This document shows positions 1-8,993 of a stretch of DNA of 60,435 bases, piece by piece. Positions within the stretch are counted from its first letter, which is position 1, and the number at the start of each line of letters is the position of its first letter. This DNA comes from Pseudomonadota bacterium. Its GTDB lineage: Bacteria > Bdellovibrionota_C > UBA2361 > SZUA-149 > DAOLCO01. The translations under genes and the position numbers were made by a program. Location of the stretch: positions 1 through 60,435 of the forward strand of contig JAIYCX010000047.1 of assembly GCA_027487795.1 (NCBI GenBank), given 5' to 3'. The notes beneath the pieces are model-generated. The model did no database searches. It was not told where the DNA came from and saw only the letters and a program-made list of their open reading frames with translations.

Positions 1-75
1 AGGAGTGGAAAATGCATTACTAGCAAATAATAATGCTAGTAGTAGTACTTTAAGAGCTGTTTTGAATGAGTTCAT
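1..75 (-). CDS. N-terminus of a secreted protein (partial)
   Basis: Reading the minus strand from an ATG at 75, an open frame runs off the left edge of the window. Its first 25 residues are a textbook Sec signal peptide: Met-Asn-Ser-Phe-Lys, a leucine/alanine-rich core (LKVLLLALLFA), then a plausible cleavage site around SNAFS-TP. It lies 79 bp downstream of the large coiled-coil gene on the same strand, so the two could be co-transcribed. Only the export signal is visible, so no function can be assigned. Confidence 0.6.
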   Translation of the reverse strand, partial: MNSFKTALKVLLLALLFASNAFSTP

Positions 76-154
76 GCTAATCTCAAATAGTTTATGGATA
101 TATAGACTACTGTTAGATGACTAGCAGAGGGGTGAGGGTTCGGTCTAGATGTTA

Positions 155-3100
155 TTATTCTAGAGCAACTAACCCTTCAGGAAGACTAGATATTTTGTTG
201 ATTAGAGACTCATACTCTTCCTTTAAGTACTTCCCAATACCTTTATCCTCGCCTAAATTATTTATTAACTGATTTCTAGCCTCAAAATTTTCAAGAATGC
301 TATCAAGCATCGGAAAGTTACTTCTAAGAGCAATTTCTGCCATTTGTTTTTGCTCATCTGTCTCAACTACTGGAAAAGAAGTAGCCATTGTTTGTGCTTT
401 TGTTACAAACTCTTTTTTTGCATGAATGATACCCATATTAGAAGAATCATAACCTAGCCAAACCCCAAATCCTGAAACAGGAGCTTCTAAAGTATATTCA
501 TGTCTCATCGCAGAGTCATAAATTTTAACGTATTCTCTCTTAGAAATTTTGAATAAATTTTCTAATTTATTTCCTAGGTTCATCATTTTTTCTTCGTGCG
601 TCATTTTTAGCCTTTGTTCCATGGTATAGTTCTTATGAATTTCAGGCTCTGATTTTATTTTTAATTCATCTAATGGATTGATAAACCATCCTTTTCCATT
701 CTGTAGCGCAGACAATCTCTCCCAATTTTGCTGTTGCATTTTAGATTCTTCTTCTGGTGATTTAGCAGCTTTAATTTCTGCGATAGTATTTAAGCCTAGA
801 TCTTTAATATCTTGCTCTGTAAATAAAATATCTTCTTTTCTTTCAAAACCAAGTGCTGTTGCTTCTGCTTGCTTAATCTTTTCTCCTGAAAAGATAAGAC
901 TTAATGCTCTTATTTTAGCTTTTTCATCTAATACATAATGCTCTTCCGTTGACAAAGCACCTCTACTTGGAGCTGTTCCATCTGCATATACAAATCCCAT
1001 TTCAGCTTGTCTAAGAGACTCTATTACTGCACTCTTTTTAACATCTGCCTTAGCTTCAGCATCTAGTTTGGCTAGACCTACTGTATTTCCTACTAGATCA
1101 CCGACTGCCCCCGCGGTTCCACCAATACCTGCTCCTATAATGGTACCCACTACTGGCACAGCAGAGCCTATAACAGCTCCTCCTACTGCTCCAGATACTA
1201 TTGGACTGGCTGTATTAGAAGCTAATTGAGAATCTGTAAAATCTTTTACTTGACCACCTGAGAATCTAAAATACCCATCAGCAAAAGCTAATGTTCCGAC
1301 TGTTGCACGTTGTGCACCAATACCAGCAAATATACCAGTTATACGCTGAGCAATCCCTAACTTGGTAGCTAATGCTTCTCCACCTTTAAATGCGCTAACA
1401 GCTATTACAACGTTTGCTGCTGCACTAGTCGCTTCTATTGCCATAGCTCCTGGAGTAGTCGCTTGCTCTGTCGTTAAACTCGCCCAATCTCTAATGTCAT
1501 TATTTAATAACGATACTAAAGAAGGTACTAAACTATGCTTAGCATCTGGAGAATAATCAGCGGCAGTTACTGCAAAACCTGCTTCTGATAACATTCCCAT
1601 AATGCTTGCTGCTTTTATTGGGTTCTTCTTTGCCCACTCACTTCCAGGAAGAGTGCTATTTAATACTTTTATGCCCTTAGTAAGCATCGCTTTGGTTTTT
1701 ACATCAAAAGTATTCTGTGCTTTTGCTACTTTTTCTCCGAGCTCTGATACTTTAGCAAATTCTATATCGTATTCAGCTTGTAATTTTATTCTTTTTTGAA
1801 CATCTGTGGTGGATTCAATTTTAGACTTGAATTCTTTTAACTTCTCAACTTCGGATCTATGATTAATTCTGTCATCTATAATCGCATTTTTTTCTTCTAG
1901 ATATTTTAAAGTAAACTCATTAGCTTTTAAATTTTGATTTAATTTAGCTAATTCACCTTGTTTAATTTCTACTTCAACATCATATTTATTTGATTTTAAG
2001 TTTTTATTAGCTTCTAAGTCTTGTTTAATTCCGTCTATCTCTTTATTGATTGTATTGATTTGTTTTTTGCTTTCTTCAATTTCAATATTAATCTTATTTC
2101 GTTCATGAAGATCTTTACCTGCCTCAAGTTTTGCTATTTTATTTTCCAATTCTACTTTCTTAACAGGATCAGTTTCAGTGTCTAAACTTTTTTTACTTTG
2201 CTTCAAGTCATCATATAATTCTTTAATTCTATTTGAAGAATTTCTAATATTACTATCTGGCTCAAGTGTTTTAAGTTGCTTCTCGACTTCGATATAAGAT
2301 CTTTCAGCAACTGCTTTTTGCTTTATTAAATTATTTTTTTCTGCTTCACTTATTCCTGTACTATTTATTTTCTTTTCAAGAATATAATATTGATCTGTAA
2401 GATTAGAAACTTCTTTATTCAGTAATTCAGTAATTTTATTTCTAGATTCAAAAAGTTCTTTGGGAGTAGTAGCTTTAGTTTTCTCTAAAATCTCTAACTT
2501 GTTCTTCTCTAACAACAAATCCTTTCTAGTTTTTGCTAATTCCAATTCCGACTTCAGAATTTCAGAATTAGGATCTGATAATACTGACTTTTCTAAAGCT
2601 GCTACTTTTTTACTTATAGACTTAAATTCATTATTTTGAGACTTAGTTGTTAGTTCTGTTTCTGGATAATGTTTAACTTTCTCAGTAGCAACCATCTCTT
2701 TAGAAGTTTCCATCTTAGATAGTCTTTTACGAAGTTCCTGATTATCTCCAATTTCTAACTTTCTTTTGAGATCATCTATTCTAGAATCAATTTTCTTCTC
2801 TAATTTTTCTAATGATTTTCTATCTGGTACTTTTGATTGCTGAGTATCTGCATTCGCATCAATCGTTGTATTAGAATTTTTGTAAATTTCATTAGCTTGT
2901 TTTAAAAACCTAGCTTCCGATCTCTGCGTAAAGAATTCCTTTGTTGAAGCATATGGCTTTGTTATTTTGGATATCTTATCACTTACATATTCAACTTTTT
3001 TTGCAACGTCAGGATTTGCTTTAAAGTAATCTGATATTCCCTTTGAGGTTTTATTTAAAGGATTGCCTACTTCATCTATAAACTCATTCGTAGCATTTTT

Positions 3101-4465
3101 TAGAGCATTCTTAGAATTAATTAGATTAGCTTTTTTATCGACATCGGTCTCTATGCTGATTTTACTATCATAAGCTTTACTAACTTCATTTCTCATTGAA
3201 ATGCTAGATTTCCTGGCTGCTTTGCTTAAATCTTCATTACCAGTAAGAACACTAGATGCTGCTATCTCATGTTTTTTAATTGATAAGTCTGCTTTTAAAT
3301 TTTTATATTCAGCTAACTGACTTTTAGCTAACTCAAATTCTTTAGAACCAAGTTCTAAAGAATTAAGATTCTTTTCTAGTTTCTTAATATTATTTGAAAG
3401 GGCTTTATCTAGATCTTTTGAAGTAGTAGAAATTTCTTTAATTGTACTATTTAAAGTTTTAGCATCTGTAATTTTTGAGACATCTATTTTATTAAATTTA
3501 TCTAATTGCTCCTTAAAAGGCGAAATAGCTTCATTAAAATCTGGCAATCTTCTTGAATTTAATGTGGCAGCAGCGTAAGTCCTCGCTCCGTTGGCAGCTC
3601 CCGTAGGATCATTGACTTCATGCTTATCTTTTTTCTCCTTACCTAAATCCGCAAGAGAAGGTAATGTAAGTTCAGCTAAATCTTTATTATCAGCAGTATC
3701 AAGCCCGTTAATAGCACGCAATTCTCCAATTTGTGGAATTGAATTATTTGATATTAAATTATTTATATTAGGAAGATTATTTGTTACATGCTGAATTAAA
3801 TTACCCGCGCTATCATATAAAACTTTTAAATTTTGAGGATCTATAGTTTGAGCTATTTTTGAATTCGAGTCGTTAGTTAAAGATGCTGCAGATGAACTTG
3901 CTTGATTTGGATTTGGAATATTTGTTTGTGCTGCTTGTGGTAGTTGCGGCCCAGTTGCTTGACTATTTGAAGTTGCTCCGTTTAAAGTTGGAGCTGTAAT
4001 AGTTGAGCCTTCTGTTGGATACGTTTCTACTGGCTTAGTTTCTAATGGTTTAGTATTTGCTGCAGGTGCAACGATGCTACCATTTTTCAAATTAACAACT
4101 ATGGTTTTATTATCACCTATATCTAAGTATGCTTTAGTAAGTTGCTTATCTAAAGTAAGATCTAGCTTAGATTTTCCTTCTTCTACTTTTGTAATATTAT
4201 ATTCGTATCGCCCTTCATTTTTAGAACTTTTAAGAGTATATATCTGCCCGTTCTCATCTCGGCGAACTAGCTCGTTACTAGTTTTTTGTTGTGCTGAAAA
4301 ATTATTTCCTTCGTAACGTATTCCAAAAAGATTGACACCCTTGTCTAAAGTAAAAGTTATTTTATTATCTTTTATAGATATCTCAGACGCGATCTTAGAT
4401 AGATCAGCTAAAGAACTAGCTTCTAGTTTGTCTTGTTTTTTACTTTCTACAACCTGCTGAGCCAT
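155..4465 (-). CDS. Giant coiled-coil protein with glycine-rich hydrophobic segment
   Basis: This is a 1436-residue protein that I do not recognise. The ATG at 4465 is preceded by a good AGGGAG ribosome binding site. No signal peptide is visible. Residues about 10-125 look globular and beta-rich. Residues about 130-200 are a Pro/Thr/Gln/Asn-rich linker. Residues about 310-940 are almost entirely charged heptad-like helix rich in Lys, Glu and Leu, predicting long coiled coils. Residues about 945-1135 are hydrophobic and end in glycine-zipper repeats (GGAVIGSAVPVVGTIIGAG and following) that could insert into a membrane. The C-terminal 250 residues are charged and helical. Long coiled coils with an internal hydrophobic region and no Sec signal resemble type III effectors or translocators, but this is inference. 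It could also be a structural or surface-associated protein. Confidence 0.8.
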   Translation of the reverse strand: MAQQVVESKKQDKLEASSLADLSKIASEISIKDNKITFTLDKGVNLFGIRYEGNNFSAQQKTSNELVRRDENGQIYTLKSSKNEGRYEYNITKVEEGKSKLDLTLDKQLTKAYLDIGDNKTIVVNLKNGSIVAPAANTKPLETKPVETYPTEGSTITAPTLNGATSNSQATGPQLPQAAQTNIPNPNQASSSAASLTNDSNSKIAQTIDPQNLKVLYDSAGNLIQHVTNNLPNINNLISNNSIPQIGELRAINGLDTADNKDLAELTLPSLADLGKEKKDKHEVNDPTGAANGARTYAAATLNSRRLPDFNEAISPFKEQLDKFNKIDVSKITDAKTLNSTIKEISTTSKDLDKALSNNIKKLEKNLNSLELGSKEFELAKSQLAEYKNLKADLSIKKHEIAASSVLTGNEDLSKAARKSSISMRNEVSKAYDSKISIETDVDKKANLINSKNALKNATNEFIDEVGNPLNKTSKGISDYFKANPDVAKKVEYVSDKISKITKPYASTKEFFTQRSEARFLKQANEIYKNSNTTIDANADTQQSKVPDRKSLEKLEKKIDSRIDDLKRKLEIGDNQELRKRLSKMETSKEMVATEKVKHYPETELTTKSQNNEFKSISKKVAALEKSVLSDPNSEILKSELELAKTRKDLLLEKNKLEILEKTKATTPKELFESRNKITELLNKEVSNLTDQYYILEKKINSTGISEAEKNNLIKQKAVAERSYIEVEKQLKTLEPDSNIRNSSNRIKELYDDLKQSKKSLDTETDPVKKVELENKIAKLEAGKDLHERNKINIEIEESKKQINTINKEIDGIKQDLEANKNLKSNKYDVEVEIKQGELAKLNQNLKANEFTLKYLEEKNAIIDDRINHRSEVEKLKEFKSKIESTTDVQKRIKLQAEYDIEFAKVSELGEKVAKAQNTFDVKTKAMLTKGIKVLNSTLPGSEWAKKNPIKAASIMGMLSEAGFAVTAADYSPDAKHSLVPSLVSLLNNDIRDWASLTTEQATTPGAMAIEATSAAANVVIAVSAFKGGEALATKLGIAQRITGIFAGIGAQRATVGTLAFADGYFRFSGGQVKDFTDSQLASNTASPIVSGAVGGAVIGSAVPVVGTIIGAGIGGTAGAVGDLVGNTVGLAKLDAEAKADVKKSAVIESLRQAEMGFVYADGTAPSRGALSTEEHYVLDEKAKIRALSLIFSGEKIKQAEATALGFERKEDILFTEQDIKDLGLNTIAEIKAAKSPEEESKMQQQNWERLSALQNGKGWFINPLDELKIKSEPEIHKNYTMEQRLKMTHEEKMMNLGNKLENLFKISKREYVKIYDSAMRHEYTLEAPVSGFGVWLGYDSSNMGIIHAKKEFVTKAQTMATSFPVVETDEQKQMAEIALRSNFPMLDSILENFEARNQLINNLGEDKGIGKYLKEEYESLINKISSLPEGLVALE

Positions 4466-4624
4466 AATACTCCCTAACTACTTCACACAACCACACACAC
4501 TAACATTTAGACTGTTATGCAGATGTTTCGGAAATTATTGATTTAATTATGATCTGTGAGGAGTTGGCTCTAATGATTTCAGAACCTTAGAAGGAAATAC
4601 ATAGCACTGAAAATTATGGATGCT

Positions 4625-5011
4625 TTATCCCTTCTTTCCCTTAGTCATACTTATACGGCTAGGCAGCACATCTATATAGCGTTTTATTACAGCACTTTTT
4701 TTAGAAACCTGTCCCAACTCCGTAGAAATTTCTCCCTGTGTACTACTCACCTTCGTCATTACTTCTTGGTGTACATCTCTTAACTTCTTTGCTTTTTCTG
4801 TTTGGCTTGAAGTTAATATTATTTCTGAAGTAGAAATTTTCTCGCCGTATTTTAGTTGCCAGTCTTCTAGGGCTAAGAGGTATTGATCGAGATAAGAAAA
4901 AAATAATTCGTTATTTGCAGATTGATTGCTTGAGATATCTATTGAGGAGCTTATAACAGATTCTCCAAGTGCTAAAACTTCATCTAGTGAGGATTCTAGT
5001 TCTAGACCCAA
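4625..5011 (-). CDS. Small helical protein coupled to phosphofructokinase gene
   Basis: This is a 128-residue protein of unknown function. It starts with TTG at 5011, inside the last codons of the phosphofructokinase gene (10 bp overlap), which implies translational coupling. The sequence is mainly helical and polar, rich in Ser, Glu and Lys, with a basic C-terminus (SRISMTKGKKG). There is no signal peptide or membrane segment. The size and heptad-like spacing recall small secretion chaperones or coiled-coil adaptors, but there is no diagnostic motif. Its stop codon lies in the sequence TTATGGATGCTTTA, which resembles the end of the 124-bp palindromic repeats described at 6380 and 43890. Confidence 0.6.
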   Translation of the reverse strand: MGLELESSLDEVLALGESVISSSIDISSNQSANNELFFSYLDQYLLALEDWQLKYGEKISTSEIILTSSQTEKAKKLRDVHQEVMTKVSSTQGEISTELGQVSKKSAVIKRYIDVLPSRISMTKGKKG

Positions 5012-6285
5012 ACTTCAGCTCCACCTAAGGTACTTGGCATAACGGAAGCAACTGGAGCAAATCTTGAGACTACGAATTCTGGAGTTTTATTAATTAGTGT
5101 AGCAAATTTAGCTACAAATTCTTTATTATCTAAGTCCTGCTCAGTAAGTCTAATTTGAAAGCTTCTGGCCATGTTGTAATAATCACTATCCGTATCAACC
5201 ATTCTGACTTTTGCTTTGCCGGTGTCATGATCAATGAATTCAGAAAAAGGTACTGCCTTCAAACTAGCACCGACTTTGGCTATCATTCCCTTGTCGCCGC
5301 CTTTTAATAAAAAATGAACTGCTCCAAAACCTAGCATTCTAGTATATTCTTGATCAAACGGAATAGGAGGGCGGCATCTTAACTCATAACCAACATTCTT
5401 TGGTATTGCTAATAGTTCAGCTAATCCAAATTCAGCTAGAGTAGTCCGCATGGATTTCTTTAAAAATTCACCGAAATCAAATTCTGCAAATCTGATATTT
5501 CCGAAATGATCACGCTCTGCATCTTTTAATTCAGGTAAAGTTTCTGGATCAATTTTTCCAGCTAGGCCTTCAGCTAAAACAGCAACACCATATGGCCGAC
5601 CTGTTAGATATCTCTTGATTAGAGAACCTACTATAATATCTGAGATAGTTTGAAGGGAGACTTTCTTTTCTTTAAATTCTTCAGGAATAATACTAAGAGT
5701 TGCCCCAGCTGCTACTCCAATTCCTAATGCTAAGTGCCCAGCTTTTCTTCCCATCGCAACAACCATGTACCAGCGACTAGTTGTCTTTGCATCTACTAAA
5801 AGTGTTTTAACTATTTCTGTTCCAGCTTCTCTAGCAGTTTGAAAACCAAAAGTACTGTACTCTGCTGGTAATGGTAGGTCGTTATCGATAGTTTTTGGAA
5901 CATGCGTAACTGTTATTTCATTACCTAGCGCATCAGAGATTGCATTCGCGCAGGCAGCAGTACCGTCTCCGCCTATAGTAATTAAATAACCTACATTTTT
6001 TTCTTTTAAGATTTTAGAGATATTCGACATCATGTCCGGATATGCTCTTGGATTTGATCTTGAAGTAGAAAGTATCGAGCCGCCTTCTCTATGTACCCAG
6101 GCAACATCTGAAATTCTTAATTCTTGAATACTCTCCTCATCTCCAGAGGCGATTCTTTTAAATCCATGTTTTATGCCGTAAACTCTATGACCGGCGTTAA
6201 TAGCTTCAATAGTAGCAGCACTTATAACACCATTAATACCAGGAGCAGGCCCTCCCCCAACAACTATTGCAAAGGCTTTTTTCAT
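5002..6285 (-). CDS. pfkA: 6-phosphofructokinase, ATP/PPi specificity unclear
   Basis: This glycolytic enzyme phosphorylates fructose 6-phosphate. The 427-residue protein carries the PFK signatures: the phosphate-binding loop GGGPAPG (10-16), GGDGT (105-109) and PKTIDND (130-136, with the catalytic Asp), then MGRKAGHLA and later sugar-phosphate contacts. In the family, Gly versus Asp after GGD and Gly versus Lys before TIDND separate ATP from pyrophosphate enzymes. Here the first position is Gly (ATP-like) and the second is Lys (PPi-like), so donor use cannot be read off. It is longer than the 320-residue E. coli enzyme. It overlaps the following 128-residue gene by 10 bp. Confidence 0.9.
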   Translation of the reverse strand: MKKAFAIVVGGGPAPGINGVISAATIEAINAGHRVYGIKHGFKRIASGDEESIQELRISDVAWVHREGGSILSTSRSNPRAYPDMMSNISKILKEKNVGYLITIGGDGTAACANAISDALGNEITVTHVPKTIDNDLPLPAEYSTFGFQTAREAGTEIVKTLLVDAKTTSRWYMVVAMGRKAGHLALGIGVAAGATLSIIPEEFKEKKVSLQTISDIIVGSLIKRYLTGRPYGVAVLAEGLAGKIDPETLPELKDAERDHFGNIRFAEFDFGEFLKKSMRTTLAEFGLAELLAIPKNVGYELRCRPPIPFDQEYTRMLGFGAVHFLLKGGDKGMIAKVGASLKAVPFSEFIDHDTGKAKVRMVDTDSDYYNMARSFQIRLTEQDLDNKEFVAKFATLINKTPEFVVSRFAPVASVMPSTLGGAEVWV

Positions 6286-6379
6286 GTACGCTTATAACAA
6301 ATTTAATAGTATGGTTTTACCTGAGGTAGTGGGAAGGTCAAGTAGTAGATGTGCTTTAAGTAAATACTTATTTGATTAA

Positions 6380-6503
6380 TAAGCATTCAGAATTCTCCCG
6401 TAATCAAGGCTTTCGAAACGGCTAAAAAGCGGAGTGTACACATAGTACATGAGCATTTTTAGCCGTTTCGAAAACGAAGAGTACGGGAAATTATGGATGC
6501 TTA
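6380..6503. repeat. 124-bp palindromic element, copy 1
   Basis: This imperfect palindrome begins TAAGCATTC and ends GATGCTTA. The inner arms 6411-6428 and 6456-6473 form a perfect 18-bp stem. The head between them is conserved: GCGGAGTGTACA then GTACATGAGC. A second copy of identical length lies at 43890-44013 and differs by paired compensatory changes in the stem. The right end supplies the TAA stop codon of fabI. It may act as a transcription terminator for fabI or be a mobile palindromic element. Confidence 0.85.
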
Positions 6504-7268
6504 CGCGGCGGTAACGTTGAATCCACCGTCTACGTAGGATATCTCTCCCGTTACTCCCCTTGAAAGTTCGGATAGAAAGTACAAAGAAGACAATCCAACA
6601 TCCTCTATAGTAATTAGCTTTCTCATCGGTGATCTAGCTTCGAAGTGATTTAGAAGTCCTCTGAAATCAGCAATACCAGTCGCTGCTAAGGTCTTTATTG
6701 GGCCAGCAGAAATACAATTTACTCTAATCCCTTTCGGTCCTAGATCAACTGCTAATTCTTTTACACTCGCTTCTAAAGCAGCCTTTGCTACTCCCATAAC
6801 GCGGTAGTGAGGAACAACTTTTTCTGCGCCGTAATAACTTAGCGTTAGTATGCTCCCGCCATTTGTAAATAGTGGTTCAAATTTTTGTGTAATCGCAACT
6901 AGAGAATATGCACTAACATCCATAGCTAGCTTAAAACCTTCTCTAGAAGTTTGATGAAATGGAACTCTTAGATCATCAGAACTTGCATATGCTACAGAGT
7001 GAACTATGAAATCTAAACTCCCCCAGTCTCTCTTAACTGCATCTGCTACTTCTTGAATATCGGAATCTGATTGAACATCGCACTTGTAAACAAGCTCTGA
7101 ATTTAATGACTCTGCGATAGGTCTAACTCTTCTTTCAAGAGCTTCATTTAGATAGGTGAAAGCTAACTCTGCGCCTTCTTTTCTAGCTGCTTCAGCTATT
7201 CCCCAAGCAATACTCTTATTATTAGCAACTCCAAATATAAGACCTTTTTTTCCTTCCAGTAGGCCCAT
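6501..7268 (-). CDS. fabI: Enoyl-[acyl-carrier-protein] reductase (NADH) FabI
   Basis: FabI catalyses the last reduction of each fatty acid elongation cycle and is the classic triclosan/isoniazid-class target. The 255-residue protein has the FabI N-terminal cofactor motif IFGVANNKSIAWGIA and the catalytic pair Tyr155-x6-Lys162 in HYRVMGVAKAALE, with a preceding Tyr145/146 as in the E. coli enzyme. It also has the usual GEISYVDGGFN near the C-terminus. The length is normal. It follows rplQ by 56 bp with no obvious terminator, so it may be read from the ribosomal operon. Its stop codon is part of the adjacent 124-bp palindromic element. Confidence 0.95.
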   Translation of the reverse strand: MGLLEGKKGLIFGVANNKSIAWGIAEAARKEGAELAFTYLNEALERRVRPIAESLNSELVYKCDVQSDSDIQEVADAVKRDWGSLDFIVHSVAYASSDDLRVPFHQTSREGFKLAMDVSAYSLVAITQKFEPLFTNGGSILTLSYYGAEKVVPHYRVMGVAKAALEASVKELAVDLGPKGIRVNCISAGPIKTLAATGIADFRGLLNHFEARSPMRKLITIEDVGLSSLYFLSELSRGVTGEISYVDGGFNVTAA

Positions 7269-7324
7269 ACTTTTATTAGATCCTTTTAATTTCTACTTTT
7301 AGAATTTTAATATTTTAAATATTA

Positions 7325-7831
7325 TTAGGAAACAGCTGGAGTCTCTTCTACAGCAGCTTCAGTACTTCTAGCTGTTCTTCTAGTCTTCTTTACTGTAGTA
7401 GTCTTTGTTTCAGTCTCAGTAGCATTCAATGCTGAAAACTCTTTACCTTCAACAAATGCTATCATAGCCATTTGAGTGCTATCACCTGGTCTAACTCTAG
7501 TTCTAAGAACTCTAGTATAGCCACCTTTTCTTTCAGAAAACATAGGAGCAATTTGTGTGAAAAGCTTATGCACTGCAGTCCACTTTTCAGCGTTACCTTC
7601 GTGCTCTCTATTGATTGGCATAAGATAAGCCATAGCTCTTCTTCTATTATGAAGACTGTCAGTCTTTCCTAGAGTAACTAACTTATCAGCTATTCTTTTT
7701 AATTCCTTAGCTTTTGGTAAAGTAGTTTCAATTCGTTCATGAAGCACTAAAGCGGTTACTAAATTTCTAAACATCGCACGTCTGTGTGATGTCGTCCTGC
7801 TAAATTTTCTAAATGCGTGTTGATGTCGCAT
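7325..7831 (-). CDS. rplQ: 50S ribosomal protein L17
   Basis: L17 binds 23S rRNA near the exit side of the large subunit. The N-terminus MRHQHAFRKFSRTTSHR and the block MFRNLVTALVLHERIETTLPKAKELK are characteristic. At 168 residues it is about 40 longer than the E. coli protein. The extra part is a low-complexity tail rich in Thr, Lys, Arg and Ala after about residue 125, probably unstructured. It is the last ribosomal gene of the cluster, 67 bp after rpoA. Confidence 0.97.
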   Translation of the reverse strand: MRHQHAFRKFSRTTSHRRAMFRNLVTALVLHERIETTLPKAKELKRIADKLVTLGKTDSLHNRRRAMAYLMPINREHEGNAEKWTAVHKLFTQIAPMFSERKGGYTRVLRTRVRPGDSTQMAMIAFVEGKEFSALNATETETKTTTVKKTRRTARSTEAAVEETPAVS

Positions 7832-7898
7832 ATACTTCCTTCAAAAACAAAAATTAAACTACTATACTATAAAAAATACTCTTAAACTCTACTCATTC

Positions 7899-8927
7899 TT
7901 ATTCGAATGAGCTCATCCCAGCTTGCTCAGCCATTCTATCTAATTCTGCTCTAGACGGGAATCCTTCTAATCTCATTCCCCAACTAAGGCCCATCTCTGC
8001 AATGATTTCTTTAATTTCATTAAGACTCTTTCTTCCGAAATTCTTAGTTCTAAGCATTTCGTTTTCAGATCTTTGAACTAGTTCGCCAATATATTTTATA
8101 TTTGCGTTTTCTAAACAATTAGAAGATCTAACTGAAAGTTCAAGCTCATCAATTCTTCTGTAAAGATGCTCATTTAATCTTGGAGCTTCTTCTTTAATTT
8201 CTTGAACAACTTCTTGAGAAATAACGATATCATCTTCACCAGCAAATACATTCAGCTGATCTTTTAATATTATCGCTGCACCTCTTAGTGCGTTCTCTGG
8301 AGTGATACTTCCATCAGTCCAAACTTCGATAGAAAGTCTATCGTAATCTGTTTGTTGACCAACTCTGGAGTTTGTAACTACATAGTTTACTTTTCTTACT
8401 GGTGAAAAGAACGCATCGATGAAGATAGTCCCAACTGGTGCATCTTCAGTCTTTAAATGCTCTGCAGCAACATATCCACGACCAACTTTTGCATCTAGTT
8501 CAATTTTTAAATGACCTTCTGCATTTAGTGAAGCGATATGTAAATCTGGATTAAGTACTTGTACAAAGCCTTCAGCTTGAATCATTCCAGCAGTAACTTC
8601 TCCTGGACCCTTAACATCAATTGTTAATCTACCAGTGTCCTTATCTCCAAGATCAAGAACAACTTCTTTCATATTAAGAATGATTTCTGTAACATCCTCA
8701 GTACAACCAGGAACTGTTGAGAACTCGTGCTTAACGCCTTCGATTCTTATTCCAACAACTGAAGCACCAGGTAAAGAAGATAAAAGAATTCTTCTCAAAC
8801 TGTTACCAACTGTAGTACCGAAACCTCTTTCTAGAGGAGCGGCAATAAACTTGCCATAACGATCACTAACGTCTTCTGATTCTAAACGTCTTGGCTTAAT
8901 GAGATCTTTTAAAAGATGTTTAAACAT
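7899..8927 (-). CDS. rpoA: DNA-directed RNA polymerase subunit alpha
   Basis: The alpha subunit dimer scaffolds assembly of core RNA polymerase. The 342-residue protein has the N-terminal dimerisation domain (GFGTTVGNSLRRILLSSLPG around residue 35) and, after a linker near 235-250, the C-terminal domain. That domain has the LELSVRSSNCL arginine region used for UP-element and activator contact, and the helix-hairpin motif LRTKNFGRKSLNEIKE. The gene lies in the usual alpha-operon position between rpsD and rplQ. Confidence 0.98.
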   Translation of the reverse strand: MFKHLLKDLIKPRRLESEDVSDRYGKFIAAPLERGFGTTVGNSLRRILLSSLPGASVVGIRIEGVKHEFSTVPGCTEDVTEIILNMKEVVLDLGDKDTGRLTIDVKGPGEVTAGMIQAEGFVQVLNPDLHIASLNAEGHLKIELDAKVGRGYVAAEHLKTEDAPVGTIFIDAFFSPVRKVNYVVTNSRVGQQTDYDRLSIEVWTDGSITPENALRGAAIILKDQLNVFAGEDDIVISQEVVQEIKEEAPRLNEHLYRRIDELELSVRSSNCLENANIKYIGELVQRSENEMLRTKNFGRKSLNEIKEIIAEMGLSWGMRLEGFPSRAELDRMAEQAGMSSFE

Positions 8928-8993
8928 AAATATTCTTTATTCCCTTGAAAACTTCTAAAAACACTAAATAAAATATTCTAATAGTTTTGAAAA

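Noticed and set aside
4500..4640. Possible third copy of the 124-bp palindromic element
   Set aside because: Only the right-end sequence TTATGGATGCTTTA is similar; the inner stem and head are absent, so at most it is a remnant.
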